In this document: piece by piece, positions 1 through 9,205 of the stretch
Position numbering within the stretch: the first letter of the stretch is position 1
Layout of the letters: the number at the start of each line of letters is the position of its first letter
DNA from: Paenibacillus xylanexedens
Lineage (GTDB): Bacteria; Bacillota; Bacilli; Paenibacillales; Paenibacillaceae
Length of the DNA stretch: 64,000 nt
Direction of reading: 5' to 3'
NCBI RefSeq assembly: GCF_007680605.1
Contig: NZ_VEIO01000001.1
Coordinates: 558,001 to 622,000, forward strand
Translations under genes and position numbers: made by a program
The notes under the pieces: model-generated
Databases searched by the model: none
Seen by the model: only the letters and a program-made list of their open reading frames with translations
What the model was told of the DNA's origin: nothing

Positions 1-1101
1 ATCCCCTGCAATGATGCCTTTTCCTCCGCCGTATACACTGCCTGAGCCGGTTCGGGTTGTCGTGACGAAAATAACGCCTTCTTCAATGGCCTTCGTACGG
101 GCTTGACCCATTGCTCTGGAGATTCCGCCTGCACCTGTACCTGAGGTGACAATGCCTTTCACTCCGCTTTTTACAAAGCCTTCTATCGCTCCGCCGCCGG
201 CTTCTTGATAAGAGATGGCGATCTCAACTTTGGCAAGATCGGCTTTGGTAATTTTGCTAAGGTCGAATGCAGGTTTTGCCGTGCCTTCGGGTTTCATCGC
301 GCGAGCAGGAGCCCGGTAAATCCGGATATTCTCTTCATCAATATAACCCACAGCACCGAGCATAGGTGTTTCGAAAGTGTCTGTCCGGTAGTCGTTAGTT
401 TTGGTTACCCCGCGTGCAAGCTGAATGGTATCATTCAGCATTAAGACGGTGCCGAAAGATTTCGTGCGCCCGCTGCCAGCCAGCTTAATGGCATTGTAGA
501 GATTCGCTTGGGCATCAGAGCCAATTACCGTCCAAGGTCGCATCGAGCCTGTGATGATCACAGGTTTATCGCTCTGAACTGTCATGTCAAGGAAGTATGC
601 AATTTCCTCCATGGTATCTGTTCCAGTGGTTACCACGACGCTGTCATATTGAGCCAGTGCTTTATCCACCGTTTGAGACAAGTCGTACAGATCAGCCATT
701 GTATAGGAACCTGAACCGGAGTTACCGAACTGCAGTGTGCTCACATCTGCAATTTTCTGTTTATCCGGCAAATCTTTGACCATATCAGCAATAAGAAGTG
801 TGCCGGCCTTATAGTTCTGGAAGCTGGTTGCGTCTTCCGATTGTCCCGCAATCGTTCCGCCTGTACCGATCACGAGTACATTAGGAAGTGGGGATTGTTT
901 GGAAGCATCAGGCACTGAGGGGATAGTGGTATTGCGTGTGGGCGTGGCTGGTGTGCTCTGAACCGTGCCGACGGTGCCTTTTACCTCTACCGTAGCTGCC
1001 TGAGCGGCATAGGTTCCGATCGGGGACAGGGATAGAGTTAGTGCGGTAAATGCGGCGGTACTCCATACGGCCCAAGGGCGAAGGTTAGAAGATTTTTTCA
1101 T
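1..1101 (-). CDS. Secreted type II L-asparaginase (C-terminus outside window)
   Basis: Hydrolyses L-asparagine to aspartate and ammonia, probably outside the membrane. The reverse-strand frame stays open from the ATG at 1101 to the window edge. Residues 1-35 form a signal peptide: basic MKK start, a hydrophobic stretch and a YAAQA cleavage region. A Pro/Thr-rich linker follows. The first catalytic motif GTGGTIAG is at residues 79-86, with T83 matching the family nucleophile, and a second motif TTGTDTMEE lies further on. The start has AAGGAGTG upstream at good spacing. The gene is divergent from the P450. The family is clear; the C-terminal part cannot be judged. Confidence 0.95.
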   Translation of the reverse strand, partial: MKKSSNLRPWAVWSTAAFTALTLSLSPIGTYAAQAATVEVKGTVGTVQSTPATPTRNTTIPSVPDASKQSPLPNVLVIGTGGTIAGQSEDATSFQNYKAGTLLIADMVKDLPDKQKIADVSTLQFGNSGSGSYTMADLYDLSQTVDKALAQYDSVVVTTGTDTMEEIAYFLDMTVQSDKPVIITGSMRPWTVIGSDAQANLYNAIKLAGSGRTKSFGTVLMLNDTIQLARGVTKTNDYRTDTFETPMLGAVGYIDEENIRIYRAPARAMKPEGTAKPAFDLSKITKADLAKVEIAISYQEAGGGAIEGFVKSGVKGIVTSGTGAGGISRAMGQARTKAIEEGVIFVTTTRTGSGSVYGGGKGIIAGD

Positions 1102-1438
1102 GATGACACACTCCTTCAAGTGATTTTTGTGTGAGGTATTTTCTTTTTTTTATGTAAGTAGATTGAGATAATATTATTTAATGTTATGTAATATAACAAA
1201 TCTAGTTTTATGCAGGAATAACGCTTACAATCAACGTTTTTAATAGATAAATAGATATTTAATAGGGAAAATGGCTGAATTTGAATTTTATATATTCTTG
1301 TTTAAAAGGAAGGTAGAGAGAAAAAACGGAGAATATACGTCATTTTAATGTTATTTTAATTTACATATTTAACTTTCGACACTAGAAGGGTAGTTGGTAG
1401 CATACGTTGGGACGAGAGGCTTATTTATGCTGAAATAG
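1102..1438. other. AT-rich divergent intergenic region
   Basis: This stretch separates the asparaginase from the P450. It is strongly A/T-rich with no convincing open frame or RNA. It should hold the asparaginase promoter on the minus strand, but I could not single out one -35/-10 pair with confidence. Confidence 0.5.
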
Positions 1439-1468
1439 TTGGAATCGCTATCCAGTTGTGGTTATAAT
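1439..1468 (+). promoter_or_regulatory. Putative sigma-A promoter of the P450 gene
   Basis: TTGGAA, an 18-nt spacer and a perfect TATAAT precede the P450 start by about 55 nt. Confidence 0.5.
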
Positions 1469-1521
1469 GGATATGAGTCTTATATGTAAATAAATATATA
1501 TTATTGATTGGAGGAAACACG

Positions 1522-2724
1522 ATGAAACAAGCACCCCGAAAATATGCCAATTACATTCCTATTCGGGAATTGCACAACAAGGAGCGACAATTATCTCCCT
1601 TCCAGGTGTATGCAGAACTTCGTGAGAACACTCCAGTCCGATATGATGAGCATCGTGAATGCTGGGACGTGTTTCGGTACGAAGATGTGCAGTATGTGTT
1701 AAAAAATCCGAAGCTGTTCTCTTCTGAGCGTAACCGTGGCGGTACCAGCATGTTAACGACAGATCCACCGAAGCACAAACAGCTTCGTGACTTGGTTAAT
1801 CAGGCGTTTACGCCCAAGGCGATAGAAGCTCTTGCGCCACGTATTCAGGAAATTACGGATGAGTTGCTGGCTCCACACTTGTCGGGTGAAAGGATGAACC
1901 TGATTGATGATCTTGCAACGCCACTTCCTGTCATTGTTATCGCTGAACTGATTGGTGTTCCGGCTACAGATCGGCGTGAATTCAAGGAGTGGTCTGATGT
2001 GCTAGTGAAGGGTGCACGTGATGATAGTGAAGAAGCTTTTCTAGAGTTGGAGAAGGAAAAGCTGAAGAATATCCAGGAGTTATATGCCTATTTCACAGAC
2101 ATTATGGAACAGCGTCGTCTACAGCCTCAGGACGATCTTATCTCTTTGCTACTAGATGCGGAGATTGAGGGTGAGAAGTTAACGGAGGAAGAAGTGGTCA
2201 ATTTTTGCATTCTCCTGCTGGCTGCAGGGAACGAGACAACGACCAATTTGATTGCCAATGCAGTGCGCATTCTCTCTGAACAACCCGAACTGCAAGAGGA
2301 GTTGCGTGGGCATCCGGACAAGGTGGCCAGCGCTGTAGAAGAGACACTACGTTATTATCCGCCGATTGTAGCCATTGGACGTGTTGCGAGGGAAGATATA
2401 GAACTAGGAGGCAAGGCGATCAAGGCAGGTCAACAGGTTATATCCTGGGTAGGGGCTGCCAATCGTGACAGTGCACAGTTTGAGCGTGCAGATGAGTTTG
2501 TGTCCGATCGTAAGCCGAACCGACATATGGGATTTGGGTTCGGAATTCATTTTTGCTTGGGCGCGCCGCTAGCACGTTTGGAAGCGAGAGTTGTTCTTCA
2601 CACGCTGCTCCAGCGTATGGAGCAGATACGGCTAGTTCCTGAAACGGCTCTGGAGCCGATTCAAAGCGCTTTTGTATTTGGTGTGAAGGAATATCCGATT
2701 CAATTCAACGAACGACGAGTGTAA
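1522..2724 (+). CDS. Cytochrome P450
   Basis: Heme-thiolate monooxygenase of the soluble bacterial class, 400 aa, the usual length. The I-helix oxygen-activation motif AGNETT is at residues 235-240, the K-helix ExxR is E274-R277, and the heme loop FGFGIHFCLG carries the axial ligand Cys345. It resembles the CYP107/CYP109 type of Bacilli, but the substrate cannot be read. I chose the ATG at 1522 because GGAGG at 1509-1513 sits at the right distance; a TTG at 1504 would overlap that site. No reductase gene is adjacent. A [4Fe-4S] ferredoxin at 45764 could be an electron donor, as Fer is for some Bacillus P450s, but that is inference. Confidence 0.95.
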   Translation: MKQAPRKYANYIPIRELHNKERQLSPFQVYAELRENTPVRYDEHRECWDVFRYEDVQYVLKNPKLFSSERNRGGTSMLTTDPPKHKQLRDLVNQAFTPKAIEALAPRIQEITDELLAPHLSGERMNLIDDLATPLPVIVIAELIGVPATDRREFKEWSDVLVKGARDDSEEAFLELEKEKLKNIQELYAYFTDIMEQRRLQPQDDLISLLLDAEIEGEKLTEEEVVNFCILLLAAGNETTTNLIANAVRILSEQPELQEELRGHPDKVASAVEETLRYYPPIVAIGRVAREDIELGGKAIKAGQQVISWVGAANRDSAQFERADEFVSDRKPNRHMGFGFGIHFCLGAPLARLEARVVLHTLLQRMEQIRLVPETALEPIQSAFVFGVKEYPIQFNERRV

Positions 2725-2727
2725 TAG

Positions 2728-2769
2728 AAAAGCCGCTCCCAGGCCAGTCATGGCACTGAAGCGGCTTTT
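2728..2769. terminator. Bidirectional terminator between P450 and MFS genes
   Basis: Inverted repeat AAAAGCCGCT / AGCGGCTTTT around a loop, giving a T-run on both strands. It lies between two convergent genes. Confidence 0.85.
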
Positions 2770-2792
2770 GTTGTTTGTTCCCGTTAGAAAAT

Positions 2793-4013
2793 TTAAGTTG
2801 TCTTCGATTCTTTAATGCGGACAGGTGTTTTGTACAATTTGAATCGAACCCAGACCATATTGAGTAATAATAGGCCGCCGGATACGATAAACAGCCCCTC
2901 AATACCGATGAAACCGGCGAGGAATCCGCCAATGACTGCGCCCAGCATATTACCGAGAGCAAGTGTGCTTGTGTTAAAGCTGAATGCCCGGCTGATCATG
3001 TTATCAGGTGAATACCCCCGAATTAGCGCATTTACGCTTGGAAGCAAGCCGCCCATAAATATCCCCATCACAAAGCGAACAAGAATGAGTTGCCATACCG
3101 TTTGCACAAAAGCTTGCGGAATAAGCATGAGTCCGGTTCCGATCAGTGAAAAAGTGAGGACTCGGTGTGATCCGATCCGGTCACTGAGTTTTCCGAGTAC
3201 CGGAGACATCGCCATATTGGATATCCCTGTAACTGCACCGACCATACCTGCCCAGAAGGCCACGTCGACTGCGGTTCCATGCAGTTTTTGTACATATATA
3301 GGCAAGAGCGACATCGGACTGATCATCGCAAATTGCAACAGGAACGTCACAGCGAAGAGTGCAGGTAGCTGAGGCAATTTGCTGAGCTCCTTCAATCCGG
3401 ACAATACCGATTGATCTGGCAATTTTGCAGCTTTTTCACGGTCGAACGTCTCTCTTACGAGGAACATTGCAAGCATAGAAGCTACAAAGATGAGCCCGCC
3501 TGTAATGTAGAAAATTGGACGAAACCCTACCGCATCCGCAAGCAATCCGCCGATAAGCGGACCCAAAATCGTACCTGCCACCTGACCGGACTGGCTGATC
3601 CCCATCGCAAATCCCATACGATCCTTTGGCGTTGTGCCTGAGATCAGAGCAACAGCCGCGGGGTTGAAGCCAGAGATGGTTCCGTTCAGCAAGCGCAATA
3701 AGAGAAGTTGCCAAGGGTTTTGCACGAGACCCATCAATGCGATAACAACAGCCATGCCGAAACCGGAGCGAAGCAACATAATTTTGCGTCCGTATTTATC
3801 CGACAACTTGCCCCAGAGCGGCTGAAATAAAAAGGAGGTGAGGAAATTGGCTGCAAAAATAAATCCGGCCCAAATTCCAATTTCGTGCTCACCTACAACG
3901 CCCAGATCTCTGGCAAGAAACAGCGAAAGAAACGGTGTAATCATGGTCATGCCTGCATTGACCAGAAACTGTCCAAACCAAAGCACAATGAGATTAACTT
4001 TCCACGTTTTCAA
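2793..4013 (-). CDS. MFS transporter, DHA1 drug-efflux type
   Basis: Twelve-helix proton-coupled exporter in the cytoplasmic membrane, 406 aa. Loop 2-3 has the MFS signature GKLSDKYGRK, and helix 5 has the antiporter motif C pattern (GTILGPLIGGLLAD), which marks drug/H+ antiporters; a second signature-like loop, GKLSDRIGS, lies in the C-terminal half. A longer frame reaches 4055, but the TTG at 4013 is preceded by AAAGGAAGTGA at proper spacing and opens directly at KTWKVNLIVLW, the usual start of such proteins. It is convergent with the P450. The substrate is unknown. Confidence 0.88.
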   Translation of the reverse strand: MKTWKVNLIVLWFGQFLVNAGMTMITPFLSLFLARDLGVVGEHEIGIWAGFIFAANFLTSFLFQPLWGKLSDKYGRKIMLLRSGFGMAVVIALMGLVQNPWQLLLLRLLNGTISGFNPAAVALISGTTPKDRMGFAMGISQSGQVAGTILGPLIGGLLADAVGFRPIFYITGGLIFVASMLAMFLVRETFDREKAAKLPDQSVLSGLKELSKLPQLPALFAVTFLLQFAMISPMSLLPIYVQKLHGTAVDVAFWAGMVGAVTGISNMAMSPVLGKLSDRIGSHRVLTFSLIGTGLMLIPQAFVQTVWQLILVRFVMGIFMGGLLPSVNALIRGYSPDNMISRAFSFNTSTLALGNMLGAVIGGFLAGFIGIEGLFIVSGGLLLLNMVWVRFKLYKTPVRIKESKTT

Positions 4014-4149
4014 AGTGCTTTCACTTCCTTTCAAAAAAATTTCTGCAACTCTCAAAAAAAGCGATTCTTTTATTATATCACAAATGGCATATCCATGAGG
4101 GGTGTAACGAATGTCATAGTATTGTCACTTGGAACACATCCCCATATGG

Positions 4150-4178
4150 TTGTTACTGCTGTTTAAAAAGGGCATAAT
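4150..4178 (+). promoter_or_regulatory. Putative sigma-A promoter of the heme operon
   Basis: TTGTTA, 17-nt spacer, CATAAT, about 40 nt upstream of the hemE start. Confidence 0.6.
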
Positions 4179-4216
4179 GGTAGTTATGAGTCCAAAAACT
4201 ATTGGAGGCTTCTTAC

Positions 4217-5281
4217 ATGAGCTATAATGATCGACTGATTCGGGCAAGTTTCAAACAGCAGGTTGACCGTGTGCCGGTATGGTATATGCGGCAGGCTGGA
4301 CGTTACGATCCTGAATATCGCAAAATCAAAGAAAAGTACTCCTTGCTTGAAATATGTCAGCAACCTGAGCTGGCGGCTGAAGTTACACTCATGCCTGTAC
4401 GTAAACTGGGTGTGGATGCGGCTATTTTGTATTCCGATATTATGAATCCGGTTGCTTCGCTTGGCATTGATTTTGACATTGTGAAAAATATAGGTCCGGT
4501 GATTGATAACCCCATTCGTTCGGCTGCCGATGTAGATCGTCTGCGTCCCATCGACGTGGAAGGGGACTTGTCTCACATTCTGGAAACCATTCGTATCCTG
4601 GACAAGGAACTTGACGTTCCGCTAATTACATTTGCCGGGGCACCGTTTACGATTGCAAGTTATCTGATCGAAGGTCAACCTTCCAAAGGATATATTCGAA
4701 CGAAAACGATGATGTACAGCGAGCCGGAAGTATGGCACAAACTGATGCAGAAGCTTGGCGATATGGTCATTACATATATTCGTGCTCATATCGCAAATGG
4801 CGGTAAGGCATTCCAGTTGTTTGACAGCTGGGTAGGGGCGCTCTCTCCCAAAGATTTCAAAACGTACGTGCTGCCTACGATTACTCGTATCTTTACCGAA
4901 TTATCCGATTTGAATGTACCGAAAATTTATTTCCCTGGTGTGGCCTCGGGTGAGTTGTTGCCAACCCTGCAGGACTTGCAGGCGAATGTCATCGGACTGG
5001 ACTGGAGAGTTTCCGTATCGGAAGGACGCAGGCGTTTAGGTGGGAAATTTGCGGTGCAGGGTAATCTGGATCCCTACATCCTGACTGCGCCAATGGAGTT
5101 AATTAAAGAACAGGCAAAAGTAATCATAGATGAAGGTATCAAGGACCCGGGTTATATTTTCAATCTGGGACACGGCTTGTTCCCCGAAGCTTCTCTTGAT
5201 AAATTAAAAGAACTCACAGCATATATTCATGAATATTCAACAGAAGCTTTGAAGACGGGAGTGACGGTAAGTAATGACTAA
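4217..5281 (+). CDS. hemE: Uroporphyrinogen decarboxylase
   Basis: Converts uroporphyrinogen III to coproporphyrinogen III in the cytoplasm, 354 aa. The family signature RQAGRY is at residues 25-30, and IASYLIEG, LFDSW and LGHGLFPEA follow in the expected order. The ATG at 4217 follows TTGGAGG at correct spacing; an upstream in-frame TTG at 4202 sits inside that site and is unlikely. First gene of hemE-hemH-hemY. Its last 8 bases overlap hemH, so the two are probably translationally coupled. Confidence 0.97.
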   Translation: MSYNDRLIRASFKQQVDRVPVWYMRQAGRYDPEYRKIKEKYSLLEICQQPELAAEVTLMPVRKLGVDAAILYSDIMNPVASLGIDFDIVKNIGPVIDNPIRSAADVDRLRPIDVEGDLSHILETIRILDKELDVPLITFAGAPFTIASYLIEGQPSKGYIRTKTMMYSEPEVWHKLMQKLGDMVITYIRAHIANGGKAFQLFDSWVGALSPKDFKTYVLPTITRIFTELSDLNVPKIYFPGVASGELLPTLQDLQANVIGLDWRVSVSEGRRRLGGKFAVQGNLDPYILTAPMELIKEQAKVIIDEGIKDPGYIFNLGHGLFPEASLDKLKELTAYIHEYSTEALKTGVTVSND

Positions 5282-6224
5282 TACTGTAGGCGTACTGGTG
5301 ATGTCGTATGGCACACCTGAAAATATGGAAAGTGTTGAGGCGTATTACACGCATATCCGCAGAGGGCGTCCGCCTGAGCCGGAACAACTGAAAGAGCTGA
5401 CAGATCGCTATGAAGCAATTGTTGGCGGTGTTTTCCCGTTGCGTGAAAATACGGATAACCAGGTGAAAAACCTTCAGGAGACGTTGCAAAAGGATGAACG
5501 TCGCGGCGAGATTGAGTTCCGCTGTTATCAAGGACTAAAACATGCGTATCCTTTTATTGAGGATGGTGTGGAACAGATGGCGAAGGATGGCATTCAGACC
5601 GCTATCGGCATTGTGCTTGCGCCTCATTTCTCCACGATGAGTGTGGGGAGTTACATCAAACGTGCACGAGAAAAAGCCGAAGAGCTTGGTATCCAGATGT
5701 CCTTCATCGAAAGTTATCATTTGCATCCGAAGCTCATTCAGGCTCTTTCCACGCGAGTAAGTGCGAAGCTTGATGCATTTGAGGAAGCGGGTGCGAAGCG
5801 TGGAGATGTGAAAGTGTTATTCAGTGCTCACAGTCTGCCCGCCCGCATTGTGGACATGGGAGATCCTTATCCGAATCAATTGCTGGAAACTTCCGAGGCC
5901 ATCGCTTCCCGAGTGGGGATTGCGAACTGGCAGTTCACTTGGCAAAGTGCCGGACGAACTGCCGAGCCTTGGCTCGGCCCAGACATTCTGGACACACTCC
6001 AAGAGCTTTCGCGCGAACAAGTGGAAGATGTACTTGTGGCTCCTATTGGATTTGTTTCAGACCATCTGGAAGTGTTGTATGATCTCGACATCGAAGCCAA
6101 AGCGATTGCTAAAGAAATGGACATGCGATTGATGCGCATCGATTCGCTTAATAGTGACCCGTTGTACATGGAGACATTGAGCGACTCTATTATTAGCCAA
6201 TGGCAGCAAGGGTCTGATAACTAA
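5274..6224 (+). CDS. hemH: Ferrochelatase (coproporphyrin III type, CpfC/HemH)
   Basis: Inserts Fe(II) into the porphyrin ring, 316 aa, cytoplasmic or membrane-peripheral. The start VGVLVMSYGTP is typical of the family, and the catalytic histidine lies in SAHSLPARI (His186). In Firmicutes this enzyme works on coproporphyrin III, the coproporphyrin-dependent pathway, so CpfC is the better functional name (family knowledge). It overlaps hemE by 8 nt, and its stop shares one base with the hemY start (TAATG). No hemQ/chdC for the last step is present in the window. Confidence 0.96.
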   Translation: MTNTVGVLVMSYGTPENMESVEAYYTHIRRGRPPEPEQLKELTDRYEAIVGGVFPLRENTDNQVKNLQETLQKDERRGEIEFRCYQGLKHAYPFIEDGVEQMAKDGIQTAIGIVLAPHFSTMSVGSYIKRAREKAEELGIQMSFIESYHLHPKLIQALSTRVSAKLDAFEEAGAKRGDVKVLFSAHSLPARIVDMGDPYPNQLLETSEAIASRVGIANWQFTWQSAGRTAEPWLGPDILDTLQELSREQVEDVLVAPIGFVSDHLEVLYDLDIEAKAIAKEMDMRLMRIDSLNSDPLYMETLSDSIISQWQQGSDN

Positions 6225-7651
6225 TGGAAGACAAGAAAAGACGTATTGTTATTGTCGGCGGGGGCCTGACGGGCCTCAGCGCGGCATTTTATATCCGCAA
6301 GCATTACAGGGAAGCTGGTTTTGAACCGGCGATAACCTTGCTTGAGAAGAGTTCGTCTATGGGCGGCATGATCGAAACGTTGCATCGGGACGGATTTGTC
6401 ATCGAGAAGGGTCCTGACTCTTTCCTGGCTCGCAAAACAGCGATGATTGATCTGGCAAAGGAACTGGAGATGGATCATGAACTTGTCAGCCAAAACCCGG
6501 AGTCGAAGAAAACATACATTATGCAGCGCGGTAAGCTTCATCCCATGCCAGCGGGTCTGGTGTTAGGCATCCCGACAGAACTGAAGCCTTTTTTGAAAAG
6601 CGGGCTGGTCTCTCCGGCAGGCAAGCTGCGAGCGCTGATGGATTTTATTATTCCACCCAAACGTACAACAGAGGATGAATCTCTCGGTTATATGATTGAG
6701 CGCAGGCTTGGCCCGGAAGTGCTGGAAAACCTGACTGAGCCGCTTCTGGCAGGCATTTATGCAGGAGATATGCGAAAGCTCAGCTTACAAGCGACCTTCC
6801 CGCAGTTCGGAGAGGTGGAGAGGGATTATGGCAGCTTAATCCGAGGCATGATGACAGGACGCAAACCGACCGAGACACATACAGGCACCAAACGGAGTGC
6901 GTTTCTGAACTTCCGTCAGGGGTTGCAAAGTCTTGTGCATGCGCTTGTACATGAGCTTCATGATGTGGATCAGCGTTTGAATACGGGAGCCCAATCCTTG
7001 GAGCGTGTGGATGGACAGGACGCCGGATATCGGGTTGAACTCAATAACGGACAATTTTTGGAAGCAGATGACGTTGTAATCACCGTGCCGACCTATGTGG
7101 CTTCTGGGCTTTTAAAACCGCATGTGGATACATCGGCGCTGGATGCAATCAATTATGTATCTGTTGCTAATGTCGTTCTTGCCTTTGAGAAAAAAGAAGT
7201 GGAACATGTCTTCGACGGTTCAGGGTTCCTGGTGCCACGAAAAGAAGGACGTAATATTACGGCCTGCACATGGACATCTACCAAATGGCTGCATACCAGC
7301 CCGGACGACAAAGTTTTGCTTCGTTGTTATGTTGGCCGCTCTGGAGATGAACAGAATGTGGAGCTTCCCGATGAGGCACTTACGGAGCTGGTCATGAAAG
7401 ATCTGAGAGAAACGATGGGTATTCAAGCAACACCCATTTTCTCCGAGATTACCAGATTGCGTAAATCGATGCCGCAGTATCCTGTCGGCCATCTTCAGCA
7501 CCTCGCTAACCTTCGGAAAGAGCTTGGAGATAAACTTCCGGGTGTTTACATTGCAGGGGCTGGTTATGAGGGTGTCGGGTTACCAGATTGCATCAGACAA
7601 GCGAAAGAAATGTCCATACAGGCCTCGGCACAGCTGACTTCGACGAACTAA
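6224..7651 (+). CDS. hemY: Coproporphyrinogen/protoporphyrinogen oxidase, FAD-dependent
   Basis: Oxidises coproporphyrinogen III to coproporphyrin III with FAD and oxygen (HemY/CgoX), 475 aa. The N-terminus has the Rossmann dinucleotide motif GGGLTGLSAA (residues 12-21). The C-terminus has the family FAD-contact segment GAGYEGVGLPDCIRQA. The start overlaps the hemH stop by one base, so expression depends on the operon. A terminator follows at 7671. Confidence 0.95.
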   Translation: MEDKKRRIVIVGGGLTGLSAAFYIRKHYREAGFEPAITLLEKSSSMGGMIETLHRDGFVIEKGPDSFLARKTAMIDLAKELEMDHELVSQNPESKKTYIMQRGKLHPMPAGLVLGIPTELKPFLKSGLVSPAGKLRALMDFIIPPKRTTEDESLGYMIERRLGPEVLENLTEPLLAGIYAGDMRKLSLQATFPQFGEVERDYGSLIRGMMTGRKPTETHTGTKRSAFLNFRQGLQSLVHALVHELHDVDQRLNTGAQSLERVDGQDAGYRVELNNGQFLEADDVVITVPTYVASGLLKPHVDTSALDAINYVSVANVVLAFEKKEVEHVFDGSGFLVPRKEGRNITACTWTSTKWLHTSPDDKVLLRCYVGRSGDEQNVELPDEALTELVMKDLRETMGIQATPIFSEITRLRKSMPQYPVGHLQHLANLRKELGDKLPGVYIAGAGYEGVGLPDCIRQAKEMSIQASAQLTSTN

Positions 7652-7670
7652 AAGTATGAATTATAGATCT

Positions 7671-7716
7671 GCCGTCTCCAATGTAGCAACATCTACAGAA
7701 GGGACGGCCTTTTTTA
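7671..7716 (+). terminator. Terminator of hemE-hemH-hemY
   Basis: GCCGTCTC...GGGACGGC stem followed by T6, directly after hemY. Confidence 0.8.
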
Positions 7717-7740
7717 TAGGATGTACATCCAGAATATGCT

Positions 7741-7749
7741 TGATATAAT
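7741..7749 (+). promoter_or_regulatory. Extended -10 promoter upstream of the CapA-like gene
   Basis: TGATATAAT forms a perfect -10 with TGn extension, 40 nt before the start. The -35 is poor. Confidence 0.45.
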
Positions 7750-7789
7750 GGTATTTATATGGATCTATTGTTAAGAAGAGGAGTTGCTT

Positions 7790-9184
7790 ATGTATCCCCC
7801 AAGATCACAGCGAAGCTCAGAAAAGAAAAAAGTAAGACGAACCCGTAATACAAAAATCAGGATTGTGAATGTAATATTGATTGTAGCCATTGGTCTTATC
7901 GGCTTATATTACCTTTTGAACACACGTGAACAGCAACCGTCCCAGCCTGCCAATTCAGAGGTCGTGCAACAACGGCCGCCCTCGGGAGCTGACGATAAGG
8001 GCGGGGATGCATTGAAGCAGTCCGAGCCAGATGATGATCCAGCTGAGACACCGGGTAAAGATGTTGCTCCGGTAGATGGGAAGCCAGATGGTACTGTAGA
8101 TAACTCGGAATCGGGTACCAATGAAATTTCCGGGGCAGGCGGTGAAAAGCCTTCAACGGGAACAAAGTCTGCCACCACTACTGGAAAAGGAACCTCGGGT
8201 AAGACAGATGGCAATAAGGGAACGCCAACATCTGATTCATCCAAGGATGTAACCATTCATTTTGTCGGCGATATTCAATTTTCCGGAAAAGTCGCAGAAT
8301 TGCTGGAGAAGAACGGATATGATTATCCTTTTGCCAAGCTTGGCTCTATGTTTCAGAATGACGATCTAACGATCGGTAATTTGGAGACTCCGGTGACCCA
8401 TGGTGGTACGGGGGCTGCGGATAAAACCTATGTTTACAAATCCTCACCTAAAGCGTTGCAAGCGATGTCTGCGGCAGGGTTTGATGCCGTTAATCTGGCA
8501 AACAATCACATTCTGGATCAAGGTGTGGAAGGGCTGGTCGATACGTTAACGTATCTGAATGATTACGGCATCGCACATGCTGGCGCGGGTATGAATGGTA
8601 CTGAGGCTTATGAACCTGCCTATTTTGAGCGCAAAGGCATGAAAATTGCCTTGCTTGGGTTCAGTCGGGTTGTTCCTGTGGCTAGCTGGAAGGCAGACGG
8701 GAATCGGGCAGGCGTAGCGGAAGCGTATGACTCCACAAGAGCGATCGCAGCGATTCAGTCGGCCCGGAAGAAGGCTGATCTGGTTATCGTCGTCGCGCAT
8801 TGGGGGGAAGAGCGTGTAAGTACCCCGAATGCCGATCAAACGAGGCTTGCGCACGAGTTTGTGGATGCGGGAGCCGATCTGATTATTGGCGGTCATCCTC
8901 ATGTTTTGCAGGGGCTTGAGTACTATAAAGGCAAATGGGTTGCATATAGTACGGGGAATTTTATTTTTACAAAATCGACGAATGAAGAAACGTGGAAAAC
9001 AGCTGTCTTTCAGGCACGTTGCAGTCGCGAAGCGGTGTGTAGTATGAAAGTGATTCCGTATGAGGCTGCTCTTGGGCAGGCTGTGCCAATGCTTGATGAG
9101 GCGAACCGACTTCTGCTGGAGCAGATGGCTAAGATGTCATCAGGCATTCGAGTGAACGCAGATGGAACTGTAGTACCCAACTAA
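7790..9184 (+). CDS. CapA-family (poly-gamma-glutamate synthesis type) membrane-anchored phosphoesterase
   Basis: 464 aa. Order: basic N-terminus, one membrane helix (about residues 24-44), a low-complexity Pro/Gly/Asp/Thr linker to about 155, then the CapA metallophosphoesterase-like domain. Domain motifs are HFVGDIQFSG, GNLETPVT, NLANNHILDQG and GGHPHVLQG, giving the metal-binding Asp, Asn and His residues. The catalytic domain should face outside, on a flexible stalk. There are no capB/capC partners nearby, so a polyglutamate role is not supported; a cell-wall phosphoesterase role is possible. The ATG at 7790 follows AAGAGGAG. The GDPD gene starts 21 nt later, so they probably share a transcript. 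Confidence 0.88.
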   Translation: MYPPRSQRSSEKKKVRRTRNTKIRIVNVILIVAIGLIGLYYLLNTREQQPSQPANSEVVQQRPPSGADDKGGDALKQSEPDDDPAETPGKDVAPVDGKPDGTVDNSESGTNEISGAGGEKPSTGTKSATTTGKGTSGKTDGNKGTPTSDSSKDVTIHFVGDIQFSGKVAELLEKNGYDYPFAKLGSMFQNDDLTIGNLETPVTHGGTGAADKTYVYKSSPKALQAMSAAGFDAVNLANNHILDQGVEGLVDTLTYLNDYGIAHAGAGMNGTEAYEPAYFERKGMKIALLGFSRVVPVASWKADGNRAGVAEAYDSTRAIAAIQSARKKADLVIVVAHWGEERVSTPNADQTRLAHEFVDAGADLIIGGHPHVLQGLEYYKGKWVAYSTGNFIFTKSTNEETWKTAVFQARCSREAVCSMKVIPYEAALGQAVPMLDEANRLLLEQMAKMSSGIRVNADGTVVPN

Positions 9185-9205
9185 GTAGCGTTTTGCTGAG
9201 GAGAG

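Noticed and set aside
2815..3372. 185-codon plus-strand frame across the MFS gene
   Set aside because: Antisense shadow of a gene with clear MFS motifs.
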